Assembly: GCA_046593925.1 (NCBI GenBank) | Contig: JBKJQN010000102.1 | Coordinates: forward strand, 7,712-71,711 | Length of the DNA: 64,000 bases | Direction: 5' to 3' | Origin: JAYVYM01 sp046593925 | Lineage (GTDB): Bacteria; Actinomycetota; Actinomycetes; Mycobacteriales; SCTD01 | Part shown: positions 52,247 to 62,696 of the stretch, in pieces | Position numbering within the stretch: the stretch's first letter is position 1 | How the letters are laid out: each line of letters opens with the position of its first letter | Notes under the pieces: model-generated | What the model saw: the letters and a program-made list of their open reading frames with translations, nothing else | Databases searched by the model: none | Told to the model about the DNA's origin: nothing | Made by a program: the position numbers and the translations under genes

Positions 52247-53386
52247 GTGCGCGACGCGGTCATCGTCGAGGCAGTCCGTACGCCCACCGGCAAGCGCCAC
52301 GGCGGCCTTGCCGGCACGCACCCGGCAGACCTGTCCGCGCACGTCCTGCGCGCCCTCGCCGAGCGCAGCGGCATCGACCCAGCGCTGGTCGACGACGTGA
52401 TCTGGGGATGCGTGTCCCAGGTCGGGGAGCAGACCTTCGACATCGCCAGGACTTCGGTGCTGTCCGCCGGCTGGCCGGAGTCGGTGCCCGGCACAACCGT
52501 CGACCGGCAGTGCGGGTCGTCTCAGCAGGCCTTGCACTTCGCCGCGGCCGGCGTCATTGCCGGTCACTACGACCTGGCCGTCGCCGGTGGTGTCGAGTCG
52601 ATGTCCCGGGTACCGATGGGCTCCGCGATGATAGGTAACCCGCTGGGTGAGGGCTATCGGGCCCGTTACGGCGACGACTTCCCGAACCAGGGCCTCGGCG
52701 CCGAGCAGATCGCCGCACAGTGGGGATTTTCGCGGCAGCGCCTCGACGAGTTCGCGCTGGCCAGCCACGAGAAGGCCGCGGCCGCCACCGACAGCGGCGC
52801 GTTCGCCGGGCAGATCGCCCCGCTCACCACGGGAGCCGGGGTGGTCTCGGTCGACGAGGGGATCCGCCGGGGAGGCACACTCGAAACCATCGGCGCGCTC
52901 AAGCCGGCGTTCCTGCCGGACGGCGTCGTCACCGCCGCGAACGCCTCACAGATCTCCGACGGCGCCGCAGCCTTGCTGGTGACGACCAGTGAGCGCGCCG
53001 CTGAGCTCGGGCTGACGCCGCTGGTGCGCGTGCACACCGCCGTGGTTGTCGGCAGCGAGCCGATGCCGATGCTCACCGGCCCGATACCGGCGACCCGCAA
53101 GGCCCTGCAGCGGTCCGGCCTGCGGATCGACGAGATCGGGGCCTTCGAGGTCAACGAAGCCTTTGCGAGCGTGCCGCTGGCCTGGCTGGCCGAGCTGGGC
53201 GCGTCGGAGAAGGTCCTCAACCCGCTCGGCGGCGCTATCGCGCTGGGCCACCCCCTCGGCGGCTCAGGCGCCAGGCTGCTCACCACCCTGGTCCACCACA
53301 TGCGTGACAACAGCATCCGGTACGGGCTGCAGACCATGTGCGAGGGCGGCGGGCAGGCCAACGCCACGATCCTCGAGCTGCTCTGA
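52247..53386 (+). CDS. Acetyl-CoA C-acetyltransferase / thiolase
   Basis: A 379-residue thiolase that makes or cleaves acetoacyl-CoA. The nucleophile is Cys89 in TTVDRQCGSSQQALHFAA, the His motif is GGAIALGHPLGGSGARLL, and the C-terminal Cys is in MCEGGGQANATI. It has its own -10 (TAGCGT near 52201) and GGAGG site. Degradative or biosynthetic role is not decided. It sits among division genes without an obvious functional link. Confidence 0.94.
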   Translation: MRDAVIVEAVRTPTGKRHGGLAGTHPADLSAHVLRALAERSGIDPALVDDVIWGCVSQVGEQTFDIARTSVLSAGWPESVPGTTVDRQCGSSQQALHFAAAGVIAGHYDLAVAGGVESMSRVPMGSAMIGNPLGEGYRARYGDDFPNQGLGAEQIAAQWGFSRQRLDEFALASHEKAAAATDSGAFAGQIAPLTTGAGVVSVDEGIRRGGTLETIGALKPAFLPDGVVTAANASQISDGAAALLVTTSERAAELGLTPLVRVHTAVVVGSEPMPMLTGPIPATRKALQRSGLRIDEIGAFEVNEAFASVPLAWLAELGASEKVLNPLGGAIALGHPLGGSGARLLTTLVHHMRDNSIRYGLQTMCEGGGQANATILELL

Positions 53387-53394
53387 GCGGAGTG

Positions 53395-53421
53395 GCAGTT
53401 GTCCACAGTGTGGACAACTGC
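53395..53421. promoter_or_regulatory. Head-to-head pair of perfect DnaA boxes (27-bp palindrome)
   Basis: The arms GCAGTTGTCCACA and TGTGGACAACTGC flank a single G. Each contains the exact DnaA box TTGTCCACA. It starts 8 bp after the thiolase stop. It may be a DnaA-titration or regulatory site, or act as a terminator hairpin; both are possible. Confidence 0.7.
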
Positions 53422-53455
53422 TGGGGAGAACTACAGTCGTGTCACTCGAATGGCC

Positions 53456-53502
53456 CAGCGCCCTGGTCACGCAGCGCCCTGGTCACCGACCGCCTGGTCA
53501 CT
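53456..53502. repeat. Short tandem repeat (15-16 bp, three copies)
   Basis: Two units CAGCGCCCTGGTCAC plus one variable base each are followed by a diverged 15-bp unit ending CCGCCTGGTCACT. The array ends at the crgA stop codon. Confidence 0.6.
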
Positions 53503-53759
53503 CAGCGCCACTGCGTCGACAGCACGAAGCCGAGCACGATGAACCCGAAGCCGACCGCAAGGTTGCCGTTGCCGAGGCCGCCGACCAGCGGCATGTTGCC
53601 CTGCGTCACATAGAAGACGACCAGCCAGACGATGCCGATGGCGAACAGCGTCAGCATCAGCGGGGCCAGCCAGACCGGACTCGGGCCCTTCTTGCGCCTG
53701 GCGCCCGGAGCAGGCGTAGGCGTGTAGACCGCCTTCTTCCGCTTCTTGGACTCCGGCAC
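53502..53759 (-). CDS. crgA: Cell division protein CrgA
   Basis: An 85-residue membrane protein that interacts with the divisome (FtsZ, PBP3, FtsI in mycobacteria). It begins MPESKKRKKAVYTPTPAP, then has two helices (LAPLMLTLFAIGIVWLVVFY and VGFGFIVLGFVL) joined by GNMPLVGGLGNGN. It diverges from the DUF881 gene. Syntenic with Rv0011c. Confidence 0.93.
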   Translation of the reverse strand: MPESKKRKKAVYTPTPAPGARRKKGPSPVWLAPLMLTLFAIGIVWLVVFYVTQGNMPLVGGLGNGNLAVGFGFIVLGFVLSTQWR

Positions 53760-53845
53760 TGCAGCCTCCCTGGCTTGGGCCGCCGAGGTGGCGGGTGCGG
53801 GCTAGCGTAAGGGCCATACCTGCTGGCAGAGCCTCCGGAGACCGC

Positions 53846-54577
53846 GTGCCGCACGACCGTCGTGTCCGGCGGCTGCCAGCGCTGCTCGTCGCCATGACCG
53901 CAGCCGGGGCCGGCCTGCTGTTCGCGACCAGTGCAAGCACCGCTGGCGGGACCGACCTGCGGGCCGGGCGCCGACTGCAGCTCGGCGAGCTGATCGCCCG
54001 GGAGCGCGCGGAGGTCGCGCGCCAGGACAGCGTCGCGGCCGACCTGCGCACGCAGGTGCAGCGGGTCACCGCCGTCGCGGCCACGCGAGACGGCCGCGTC
54101 GCGCAGGAGAAGGCCACAGGCGACGCGCTGGCCTTGGCCGCGGGCACGGTGGCCGTCGTCGGGCCCGCCCTCACCGTGAGCCTGGACGACGCACCGGCGG
54201 GCACGGTGTCCTCGCAGCCGGACGATTTGGTGGTCCATCAGCAGGACGTCCAGGCTGTCGTCAACGCGCTGTGGGCGGGTGGCGCGGAGGCGATGACGCT
54301 GATGGGTCAGCGGGTGATCTCGACCAGCGCGGTGCGGTGTGTCGGCAACACGGTGGTTCTGCACGGCCAGGTGTACGGGCCGCCGTTCGTCGTCACGGCG
54401 GTCGGCGACGGCAGCGCGATGCGTGCAGCGCTGGCCCGCGAGCCGGGTATCGACCTGTTCCGGCGTTATGTCGACGCCTTCGGTCTGGGCTATGCCGTCA
54501 CGGCGCAGGACGCGGTGACCCTGCCGGCGTACGACGGGCCGCTGGAGCTGAGTTCGGTCGCCGGCGGCCCGAAGTGA
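53846..54577 (+). CDS. DUF881 extracytoplasmic protein
   Basis: A 243-residue protein: a signal-anchor (ALLVAMTAAGAGLLFATSAS), an extracytoplasmic coiled-coil (LGELIARERAEVARQDSVAA) and the DUF881 domain (VVGPALTVSLDDAP, DLVVHQQDVQAVVNALWAGG). The start is GTG 53846 after CCGGAG. A -10 TAGCGT lies near 53803. Rv0012 is the syntenic homologue. Likely an envelope factor in the division/growth region; the function is unknown. Confidence 0.86.
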   Translation: MPHDRRVRRLPALLVAMTAAGAGLLFATSASTAGGTDLRAGRRLQLGELIARERAEVARQDSVAADLRTQVQRVTAVAATRDGRVAQEKATGDALALAAGTVAVVGPALTVSLDDAPAGTVSSQPDDLVVHQQDVQAVVNALWAGGAEAMTLMGQRVISTSAVRCVGNTVVLHGQVYGPPFVVTAVGDGSAMRAALAREPGIDLFRRYVDAFGLGYAVTAQDAVTLPAYDGPLELSSVAGGPK

Positions 54578-54606
54578 CGCCCGACCCTCGCGACTGAGCG
54601 CCGCCG

Positions 54607-54612
54607 TACCGT
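54607..54612 (+). promoter_or_regulatory. -10 element for a leaderless pabA transcript
   Basis: TACCGT ends 6 nt before GTG 54619. Confidence 0.5.
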
Positions 54613-54618
54613 GTCGAG

Positions 54619-55263
54619 GTGACCCGCATCCTGGTCGTGGACAACTACGACAGCTTCGTGTTCAACCTCGTGCAGTACCTCGGTCAGCTCGGCGCGGAGT
54701 GCGTGGTGCGGCGCAACGACGAACCCGGGGTGCTGGACGTGCGCGGCGCCGACGGCGTGCTGCTGTCGCCCGGGCCAGGCACCCCGCAGGATGCCGGCGC
54801 GTCCGTCGAACTCGTCCTGCTGTGCGAGCAGGCCGGTGTGCCGCTGCTCGGGGTCTGCCTCGGCCACCAGGCGATCGCGGTGGCGTACGGGGCGACGGTG
54901 GGCCCGGCCCCCGAGCTGCTGCACGGGCGCACCAGCGAAGTGCACCATAAGGGTGCCGGTGTGTTCCACGAGCTGCCGCGGCCGTTCACGGCAACGCGGT
55001 ACCACTCACTCGCCGTCGACGAGGCCACGGTGCCGGCTGAGCTGCAGGTCACCGCACACACCGCGAGCGGGGTTGTGATGGGGCTCCGGCACCGCGATGC
55101 ACCCGTCGAGGGCGTCCAGTTCCATCCGGAATCAGTCCTGACGCAGGGCGGCCACCTGCTGCTGGGTTCGTGGCTCCGGCAGTGCGGCGACTCGGGCGCG
55201 GCTGCCCTCGCGCCGGCCCTGTCACGGGCGGTCGAGGACCGCCGGCTCGCCGTCCTGAGCTGA
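54619..55263 (+). CDS. pabA: Aminodeoxychorismate/anthranilate synthase component II (class I glutamine amidotransferase)
   Basis: A 214-residue glutamine amidotransferase that supplies ammonia to PabB/TrpE for folate or tryptophan. VDNYDSFVFNLVQYLGQLG at the N-terminus, GVCLGHQAIA with the nucleophilic Cys, and QFHPESVLT with His-Glu complete the triad. As no trpE or pabB lies nearby, PabA and TrpG roles cannot be told apart. It is apparently leaderless and converges on pknB 17 nt away. Confidence 0.92.
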   Translation: MTRILVVDNYDSFVFNLVQYLGQLGAECVVRRNDEPGVLDVRGADGVLLSPGPGTPQDAGASVELVLLCEQAGVPLLGVCLGHQAIAVAYGATVGPAPELLHGRTSEVHHKGAGVFHELPRPFTATRYHSLAVDEATVPAELQVTAHTASGVVMGLRHRDAPVEGVQFHPESVLTQGGHLLLGSWLRQCGDSGAAALAPALSRAVEDRRLAVLS

Positions 55264-55280
55264 GCGGTCCGCTGACAGGC

Positions 55281-57022
<1,742 letters not shown>

Positions 57023-57026
<4 letters not shown>

Positions 57027-58306
57027 CTCCTACGTCCGGACTTGCCGCTGCCCTTGCCCGGGTCACCGCCGGCCCCGCCGTCGGCCGGTCCGAGCGGCGC
57101 GGCAGGTGCGACTGACGAGGGCTGTGCGGTCGCGGGGGGGTCGGGCGGCCCGGCACTGACCAGCAGTGTGACGGGGGCACCGCGGTCCACCGCGGTGCCC
57201 CCGGCCGGGTCGGTGCCGACCAGGGCGCCGGCGGGCACGGCCGCCGAGGTGACCGTGCGCAGCCGCGCCGCGAGCCCGGCGGCCCGTACCGCGTCCTGCG
57301 CGGGCTGCAGCGAGCCACCCGCGGACAGCCGCGGTACGACGGTCGGACTGGGCGCGAGGCAGGCCCGGGCGCCGACGGCCACGACAACGACGCCCAGCAG
57401 CGTGGCGGCGAGCCGGGCGGCCCGTCGGTGCCGAGCGACGGGCAGCGTGGCCACCGGGGTCAGCGGGGTCAGCGCCGTGGCAGGGTCGCAGAGCGCCAGC
57501 GCCGCCCTTCCCATCGCACCCGCACTGTCGGGCCGGTCGGCCGGGTCCTTGGCCAGCGCTGCCTGGACGAGCTCGCGGACCCCGGACGGGACGTGGTCCG
57601 GCAGCGCGGGGGGCGGTTCGTGCAGGTGGGCGAGGCTGATGGCGACCGGGTTGTCGCCCGGGAACGGTCGCTGCCCCGACAGGCACTCGAAAGCCACGAC
57701 GCCGAGCGAGTAGAGGTCACTGGCCCCGGTCACCGGCCTGCCGAGCGCCTGCTCCGGCGACAGGTAGTACGCGGTGCCGACGACCGTGCCGGTCCGGGTC
57801 AGCGGCGTCGCTCCTGCGGCGTACGCGATCCCGAAGTCGGTGACCTTGACGACGCCGTCCGGGCGCAGCAGCAGGTTGCCGGGCTTGATGTCGCGGTGCA
57901 CGACCCCGCCGTCGTGGGCGGCCTGCAGGGCGAAGGCGGTCTGCCCGATGACATCCAGGGTTGTCGGTACGTCCAGTGGGCCGCGGCGCAGCCGGTCCGA
58001 CAGCGGCTCGCCGTCGACCAGCTCCATGACCAGCCAGGCGGTCCGGCCGGCCGGGCCGTCCTGCTCGCCGTAGTCGTAGACCGAGGCGATCCCGGTGTGC
58101 GACAGGCCGGCGGCGTGCCGGGCCTCGGCCCGGAAGCGCTCCCGGAAGTCCTCGTCGTCGGCGTGCTCGGCCTTCAGCATCTTGACCGCGACGGGGCGGT
58201 CCAGGACCAGGTCGCGGGCCCGCCAGACCTCGCCCATCCCGCCGGTCGCGATCCGTCCCTCGACCCGGTACCGCCCGGCCAGCAGGTCCTGCCCGAGCTG
58301 CGTCAC
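57023..58306 (-). CDS. pknA: Ser/Thr protein kinase PknA, with a C-terminal PASTA-like domain
   Basis: A 427-residue membrane kinase that controls cell shape. The kinase has VAVKMLKAEHADDEDFRERF, VVHRDIKPGNLLLRP and VTDFGIAYA. A membrane helix (LAATLLGVVVVAVGARACLA) is near residue 330. The extracellular part carries one PASTA-like repeat (AGLAARLRTVTSAAVPAGAL), which mycobacterial PknA lacks. The tail is Gly/Pro/Ser rich. It overlaps pbpA and pknB by 4 nt. Confidence 0.92.
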
Positions 58307-59766
58307 CGGCCGAGCACCGCACGCATCACGGCCTTGGCGATGGGGGCCGCGACCTTCCCGCCGGTCGCCTCCGAGCCGGCGTCACCGCCGTTCTCGACGA
58401 TGACCGCGACCGCGACCTGCGGGTCTTCGGCCGGTGCGAAGGCGATGAACCAGGCGTGCGGGGCGGCGCCAGGGGCGTTCTGGGCGGTCCCCGTCTTGCC
58501 GGCGACCCGAACGCCAGGGATCTGCGCAGACGTCCCGGTGCCGTTCGCGACGACGGCCTCCATCATGGCGCGGAGCTGGTCGGCGACCGCGCGCGGCACG
58601 GCCTGGCGGTAGGTCTTGGGCTGCGCCAGCGAGAGCCGGGTGAGGTCCGGCGCCTGCACCTCGCGGACCAGGTAGGGCTGCATAACGGTGCCGCCGTCGG
58701 CCACGCCGGCCGCGACCATCGCCATCTGCAGGGGGGTGACCCGCACGTCGCGTTGGCCGATCGCCGACTGTGCGAGCGACGGCGGGTCGAGCGACCCGGG
58801 GATCATGCTGGCCGCCACCGGCTCGGGTACGGCGAGCGAGCTGTCACCGAATCCGAAGGCCGCCGCCTGCGCGCGCAGCCGGTCTTCCCCGACGGTGAGG
58901 CCGAGCTGCGCGAATGCGGTGTTGCACGAGATCCGCAGCGCGTCGGCGAGCGAGATGGTCGTACCGTTCCCGCAGCTCTCCCCCCCGAAGTTGCGCAGCG
59001 TCGCACTGGTCTGCGGCAGGGTCAGCACGGTCGGCGAGGGGATCTGCGTATCCGGGGTGACCCCGGCCTGCAGGGCCGCAGCCGCGGTGATGACCTTGAA
59101 CGTCGAGCCCGGCGGGTAGGTCTGCGACAGCGCCCGGTCCAGTAGCGGGTCACCGGCGGTCGGGGCGAGCAGCCCGGCGCGGTAGGCGCGGATGGCCGCG
59201 GGGTCGAACGAGCTCAGCAACCCGGGGTCGTACGTCGGGGCGCTGGCGAGCGCTAGGATCGCCCCGGTCCGCGGGTCGAGGGCGACGACGGCGCCGCGCT
59301 TGCCCTTGAGCCCGTCGTACGCGGCCTGCTGGGCGGCCTGCTGCAAGGTCACCACGACGTCCCCGCCGCGTGGCACCCGGCCGGTGAGGGTGTCGGACAG
59401 CCGCTTGACGAACAGCCTGGGGTCCTCCCCCGACAGCACCCGGTCCTCGGTGTCCTCGAGCCCGTCCTGGCCGTAGATGAGCGAGTAGTAGCCGGTGACG
59501 TGCGCGTACAGGTCCTTGCCGGGGTAGGTGCGCAGGTACTTGAGCCGCCCCGGCGTCTCGACACTGCGCGCGATCAGCGGCCGGCCCGCACCGGCCAGTG
59601 CGATGGAGCCGCGCTCCTTCTCGTAGTTGCGCACGATGACCCGGGCGTTGCGCTTGTTGTCGCGGTAGTCGGAGGCCTTAACGACCTGCCGGTAGTTGAT
59701 GTTGACCAGCAGCAGCCCGAACATCACGAGGCAGGCAACGGCGACCCGGCGCAGCGGCCCGTTCAC
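58303..59766 (-). CDS. pbpA: Class B penicillin-binding protein PbpA
   Basis: A 487-residue transpeptidase that works with the SEDS protein RodA. One N-terminal membrane helix (VAVACLVMFGLLLVNINYRQ) precedes a linker with the class B dimerisation region. The transpeptidase motifs are STFK in YPPGSTFKVITAAAA, SCN in RISCNTAF and KTGTAQ. The start is GTG 59766. It overlaps rodA and pknA by GTGA. Confidence 0.93.
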   Translation of the reverse strand: MNGPLRRVAVACLVMFGLLLVNINYRQVVKASDYRDNKRNARVIVRNYEKERGSIALAGAGRPLIARSVETPGRLKYLRTYPGKDLYAHVTGYYSLIYGQDGLEDTEDRVLSGEDPRLFVKRLSDTLTGRVPRGGDVVVTLQQAAQQAAYDGLKGKRGAVVALDPRTGAILALASAPTYDPGLLSSFDPAAIRAYRAGLLAPTAGDPLLDRALSQTYPPGSTFKVITAAAALQAGVTPDTQIPSPTVLTLPQTSATLRNFGGESCGNGTTISLADALRISCNTAFAQLGLTVGEDRLRAQAAAFGFGDSSLAVPEPVAASMIPGSLDPPSLAQSAIGQRDVRVTPLQMAMVAAGVADGGTVMQPYLVREVQAPDLTRLSLAQPKTYRQAVPRAVADQLRAMMEAVVANGTGTSAQIPGVRVAGKTGTAQNAPGAAPHAWFIAFAPAEDPQVAVAVIVENGGDAGSEATGGKVAAPIAKAVMRAVLGR

Positions 59767-61193
59767 CGGCGTACGACCTGGGTGGGGGCGTCCTCGAGGG
59801 CCGCGCGGACCAGACCGGGCGACACCGGGGCGGGCGCCGGCCGGCGGGCGGCGTCGCTGATCCGCAGCAGCACCGCCACGAGTACCCAGTTGGAGACCAC
59901 CGAGGAGCCGCCGTAGGACAGCCACGGGAGCGTGACCCCGGTGAGTGGGATCAGGCCGGTGACGCCGCCCGCGATGACGAAGACCTGCAGCGCGAGCGCG
60001 AACGACAGGCCGGTCGCCAGCAGCTTGCCGAACGAGTCGCGGCAGCCCAGGCCGGCTCGCAGCCCGCGTTCGACGATCAGCCCGAACAGCAGCAGGATCG
60101 CCATCACGCCCACCAGGCCGAGCTCTTCGCCGAAGCTGGCCAGGATGAAGTCGGTCTTGGCGAACGGCACGGACTGCGGGCTGCCCTGGCCCAGGCCGGT
60201 GCCCGTCAGGCCGCCGGTACCGAAGCCGAACAGCGACTGCACCAGCTGGTAGCCCTTGTTGTCGGGGTCGGCGAAGGGGTGCAGCCACACGTCGACCCGC
60301 AGCCGGACGTGCCCGAACAGCAGATAGGCGACGTACGCCCCGACAGCGAACAACGCGAGCCCGATCAGCAGCCAGGAGGTGCGCTCGGTCGCGACGTACA
60401 ACATAACGATGAAGATCCCGAAGAACAGCAGCGAGCTGCCGAGATCCTTCTCCAGGACCAGCACCGACAGGCTGGCCGCCCAGGCGAGCAGCACCGGGCC
60501 GAGGTCGCGTGGCCGCGGCAGGTCCAGGCCCGCGACCCGCCGGGAGGCCAGCGACAGCACATCGCGCTTGGCGACCAGGTAGCTGGCGAAGAAGACCAGC
60601 AGCGCGAGCTTGGCCAGCTCGCTGGGCTGGACCTGCATCGGGCCGACCCGCACCCACAGCCGGGCGCCGTTGATGGTGCGCCCGACGACCGGCAGGACGG
60701 GCAGCAGCAGCAGGGCGAGGCCGAGTGCCGCGCAGGTGTAGGCGTAACGGGCGAGCCGGGTGTGGTCGCGTACGACGACCAGCACGGCGACGAACAGCGC
60801 GATGCCCAGCGCCGTCCAGATCAGCTGCAGCGGGGCGTCCGGGCGCGGCGCCACCCGGCTGGCGAGCCGGGCCCGCTCCGCCTCGGCGAAGTCCAGCCGC
60901 CGCACCATGACCAGCCCGAGCCCGTTGAGCAGGGCAACGCAGGGGACGATCAACGGGTCGGCGTACGGCGCGACCCACCGCACGACCAGGTGCGCGAGCA
61001 GGAACAGGGCGCCCAGGCCGACGCCGTAGCCCAGCGTGCCGGCGGACACCCGGCCGTCGACGGCCAGCCCGACGGCGGTGTACGCCAGCACGACGATGCC
61101 GAGCGCGAACGCGAGCAGCGCCAGCTCGGTGCCGCGCCGCGTGGCGGGCCCAGGCGCCAGCGCACCTCGCGGCAGGGCCGTCGGTGCGGTCAC
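59763..61193 (-). CDS. rodA: SEDS peptidoglycan polymerase RodA/FtsW
   Basis: A 476-residue membrane glycosyltransferase with about ten helices. SEDS landmarks are GARLWVRVGPMQVQPSELAK, LEKDLGSSLLFFGIFIVMLY, GYQLVQSLFGFGTGGLTGTG and FAKTDFILASFGEELGLVG, then LPWLSYGGSSVVSNWVLVAV. It elongates glycan strands with PbpA as transpeptidase partner. The start is GTG 61193. Position in the pknB operon marks it as the Rv0017c/RodA type rather than FtsW. Confidence 0.93.
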   Translation of the reverse strand: MTAPTALPRGALAPGPATRRGTELALLAFALGIVVLAYTAVGLAVDGRVSAGTLGYGVGLGALFLLAHLVVRWVAPYADPLIVPCVALLNGLGLVMVRRLDFAEAERARLASRVAPRPDAPLQLIWTALGIALFVAVLVVVRDHTRLARYAYTCAALGLALLLLPVLPVVGRTINGARLWVRVGPMQVQPSELAKLALLVFFASYLVAKRDVLSLASRRVAGLDLPRPRDLGPVLLAWAASLSVLVLEKDLGSSLLFFGIFIVMLYVATERTSWLLIGLALFAVGAYVAYLLFGHVRLRVDVWLHPFADPDNKGYQLVQSLFGFGTGGLTGTGLGQGSPQSVPFAKTDFILASFGEELGLVGVMAILLLFGLIVERGLRAGLGCRDSFGKLLATGLSFALALQVFVIAGGVTGLIPLTGVTLPWLSYGGSSVVSNWVLVAVLLRISDAARRPAPAPVSPGLVRAALEDAPTQVVRR

Positions 61194-62683
61194 GGGCCAG
61201 GTACCCCGGTCGGGGTGGGGCCGGTCGGGGTGGGGCCGGTCGGTGGCCCGGAGGGGACGCCCTTGGTCAGGCCGGGCGCGGACCTGCTGCCGGCGAGGGG
61301 TGAGGCCGGACAGTCGGCATCCCCGGCCGGCGGGGCGGTGACGACCGGGCTCGGGACGCTCGGGGCAGGTGGGGCTTCGGGTGTCGGGTCGCTGGTGGGC
61401 GTCGGGTCGCGGGTGGGCGCGCCCGGCGTAGGCGTTGCACTGGGCGTGGGGGTAGCGGGCGTGGGGGTAGCGGGCGTGGGGGTGGTGGGTGGTGCGCATA
61501 CCGCCCGGTCGCGCAGGACGGCGACGATCCGGCGGGCGTCGGCCCGGCCGTCGGCGTGGATACCGCGCTCGACCTTGATCCGGTCGAGTTCGCTGAGCCC
61601 GCCGGTCTGCACGCCGGTGCGCTCCTGTATGGAGGAGAGGTCGACCCCGGCGACGGAGCCGGTGAGGCCGCGGTACACGTTGACCTGCCGACCGTCGCTG
61701 CCGACATACCACTGCGACCGCACGTATGCCCAGCCGGTGCCGACGCCACCGGCCAGCAGCGCGAGGACGGCGATCGTCAGCACAGCGGTGCGGCGCAGGT
61801 GCCGGGTGGTGCGGGCCGCCGGCTCTAGAGCGGGGACGGGTGCGGGGGGTGCGGCGGCGGCCCGGCCGGCGGCGGCCCGTCCGGCGGCGCCCGAAGCGAG
61901 GTGCGGCGGCGGGGCTTGGGGTGACTCGGCAGCGGCGCCGGCGACCACCGGCACTCCACTCGACTCGCCGTCGACGACGTCGGCGACGATCACGGTGATG
62001 TTGTCCGGTCCGCCACCGCGCAGCGCGAGCTCGACCAACCGCTCGGCGGCGGCCTGCGGGTCGGCATGGCCGAGTGCCTCCTGCAGGTTCTCGCGGCCGA
62101 CGGGCCCGGTGAGCCCGTCGCTGCACAGCAGGTAGCGGTCGCCGACCAGGGCCTCGCGCATGGACAGGTCGAACTGCACGTCGTCCCGGCCGTCGAGAGC
62201 CCGCAGGATCATGTTGCGCTGCGGGTGGGAGCCGGCCTGCTCGGCGGTGATCCGGCCCTCGTCGACCAGGCTCTGTACAAACGTGTCGTCGTGGGTGATC
62301 TGGGCGAGGACGCCGTCGCGCAGCAGGTAGCAGCGGGAGTCCCCGATATGCAGCAGCCCGAGGCGGTTGCCGGTGAACAGCAGGGTCGTGAGCGTGGTGC
62401 CCATCCCGTCCAGGGCTGCGTCGCCGTCGACCATGTCGCGCAGATGCGCGTTGGCGCCGACGGCGGCCTGGCGCAAGGCCGCCAGCAGGTCGGCGCCGGG
62501 GGCGTCCTCGTCGAGGGCGGCGAGCGAAGCGATGGCGACGGCGCTGGCGACCTCACCCGCAGCGTGCCCGCCCATCCCGTCGGCGACCGCGAGCAGCCGG
62601 GGACCGGCGTAGACGCTGTCCTCGTTGCCGGTACGCAGAAGCCCGACGTGCGACAGGGCGGCGTAGCGCAGGGCCAGGGTCAC
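61190..62683 (-). CDS. pstP: PP2C-type Ser/Thr phosphatase PstP with extracellular tail
   Basis: A 497-residue membrane phosphatase that reverses PknA/PknB phosphorylation. PPM motifs are RTGNEDSVYAG, AVADGMGGHAAGEVAS, IGDSRCYLLRDG, LLCSDGLTGP and GGGPDNITVIV, with the metal-binding aspartates. A membrane helix (TAVLTIAVLALLAGGVGTGW) is near residue 300. The extracellular tail is Pro/Thr-rich; its coding DNA has short tandem repeats at 61205-61240 and 61443-61490. The start is GTG 62683, 13 nt after fhaB. Confidence 0.93.
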   Translation of the reverse strand: MTLALRYAALSHVGLLRTGNEDSVYAGPRLLAVADGMGGHAAGEVASAVAIASLAALDEDAPGADLLAALRQAAVGANAHLRDMVDGDAALDGMGTTLTTLLFTGNRLGLLHIGDSRCYLLRDGVLAQITHDDTFVQSLVDEGRITAEQAGSHPQRNMILRALDGRDDVQFDLSMREALVGDRYLLCSDGLTGPVGRENLQEALGHADPQAAAERLVELALRGGGPDNITVIVADVVDGESSGVPVVAGAAAESPQAPPPHLASGAAGRAAAGRAAAAPPAPVPALEPAARTTRHLRRTAVLTIAVLALLAGGVGTGWAYVRSQWYVGSDGRQVNVYRGLTGSVAGVDLSSIQERTGVQTGGLSELDRIKVERGIHADGRADARRIVAVLRDRAVCAPPTTPTPATPTPATPTPSATPTPGAPTRDPTPTSDPTPEAPPAPSVPSPVVTAPPAGDADCPASPLAGSRSAPGLTKGVPSGPPTGPTPTGPTPTGVPGP

Positions 62684-62696
62684 CCGGCCGCCTGGC

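Noticed and set aside
59766..60978. Long N-terminal extension of the pbpA frame
   Set aside because: Overlaps rodA in another frame; the membrane anchor and homology start at GTG 59766.
61440..61490. Possible CRISPR-like array
   Set aside because: The repeats are 15-16 bp with no spacers and encode a Pro/Thr tail of PstP.
60279..62135. 618-residue plus-strand frame opposite rodA and pstP
   Set aside because: Gln/Arg/Pro-rich shadow of two well-supported minus-strand genes.
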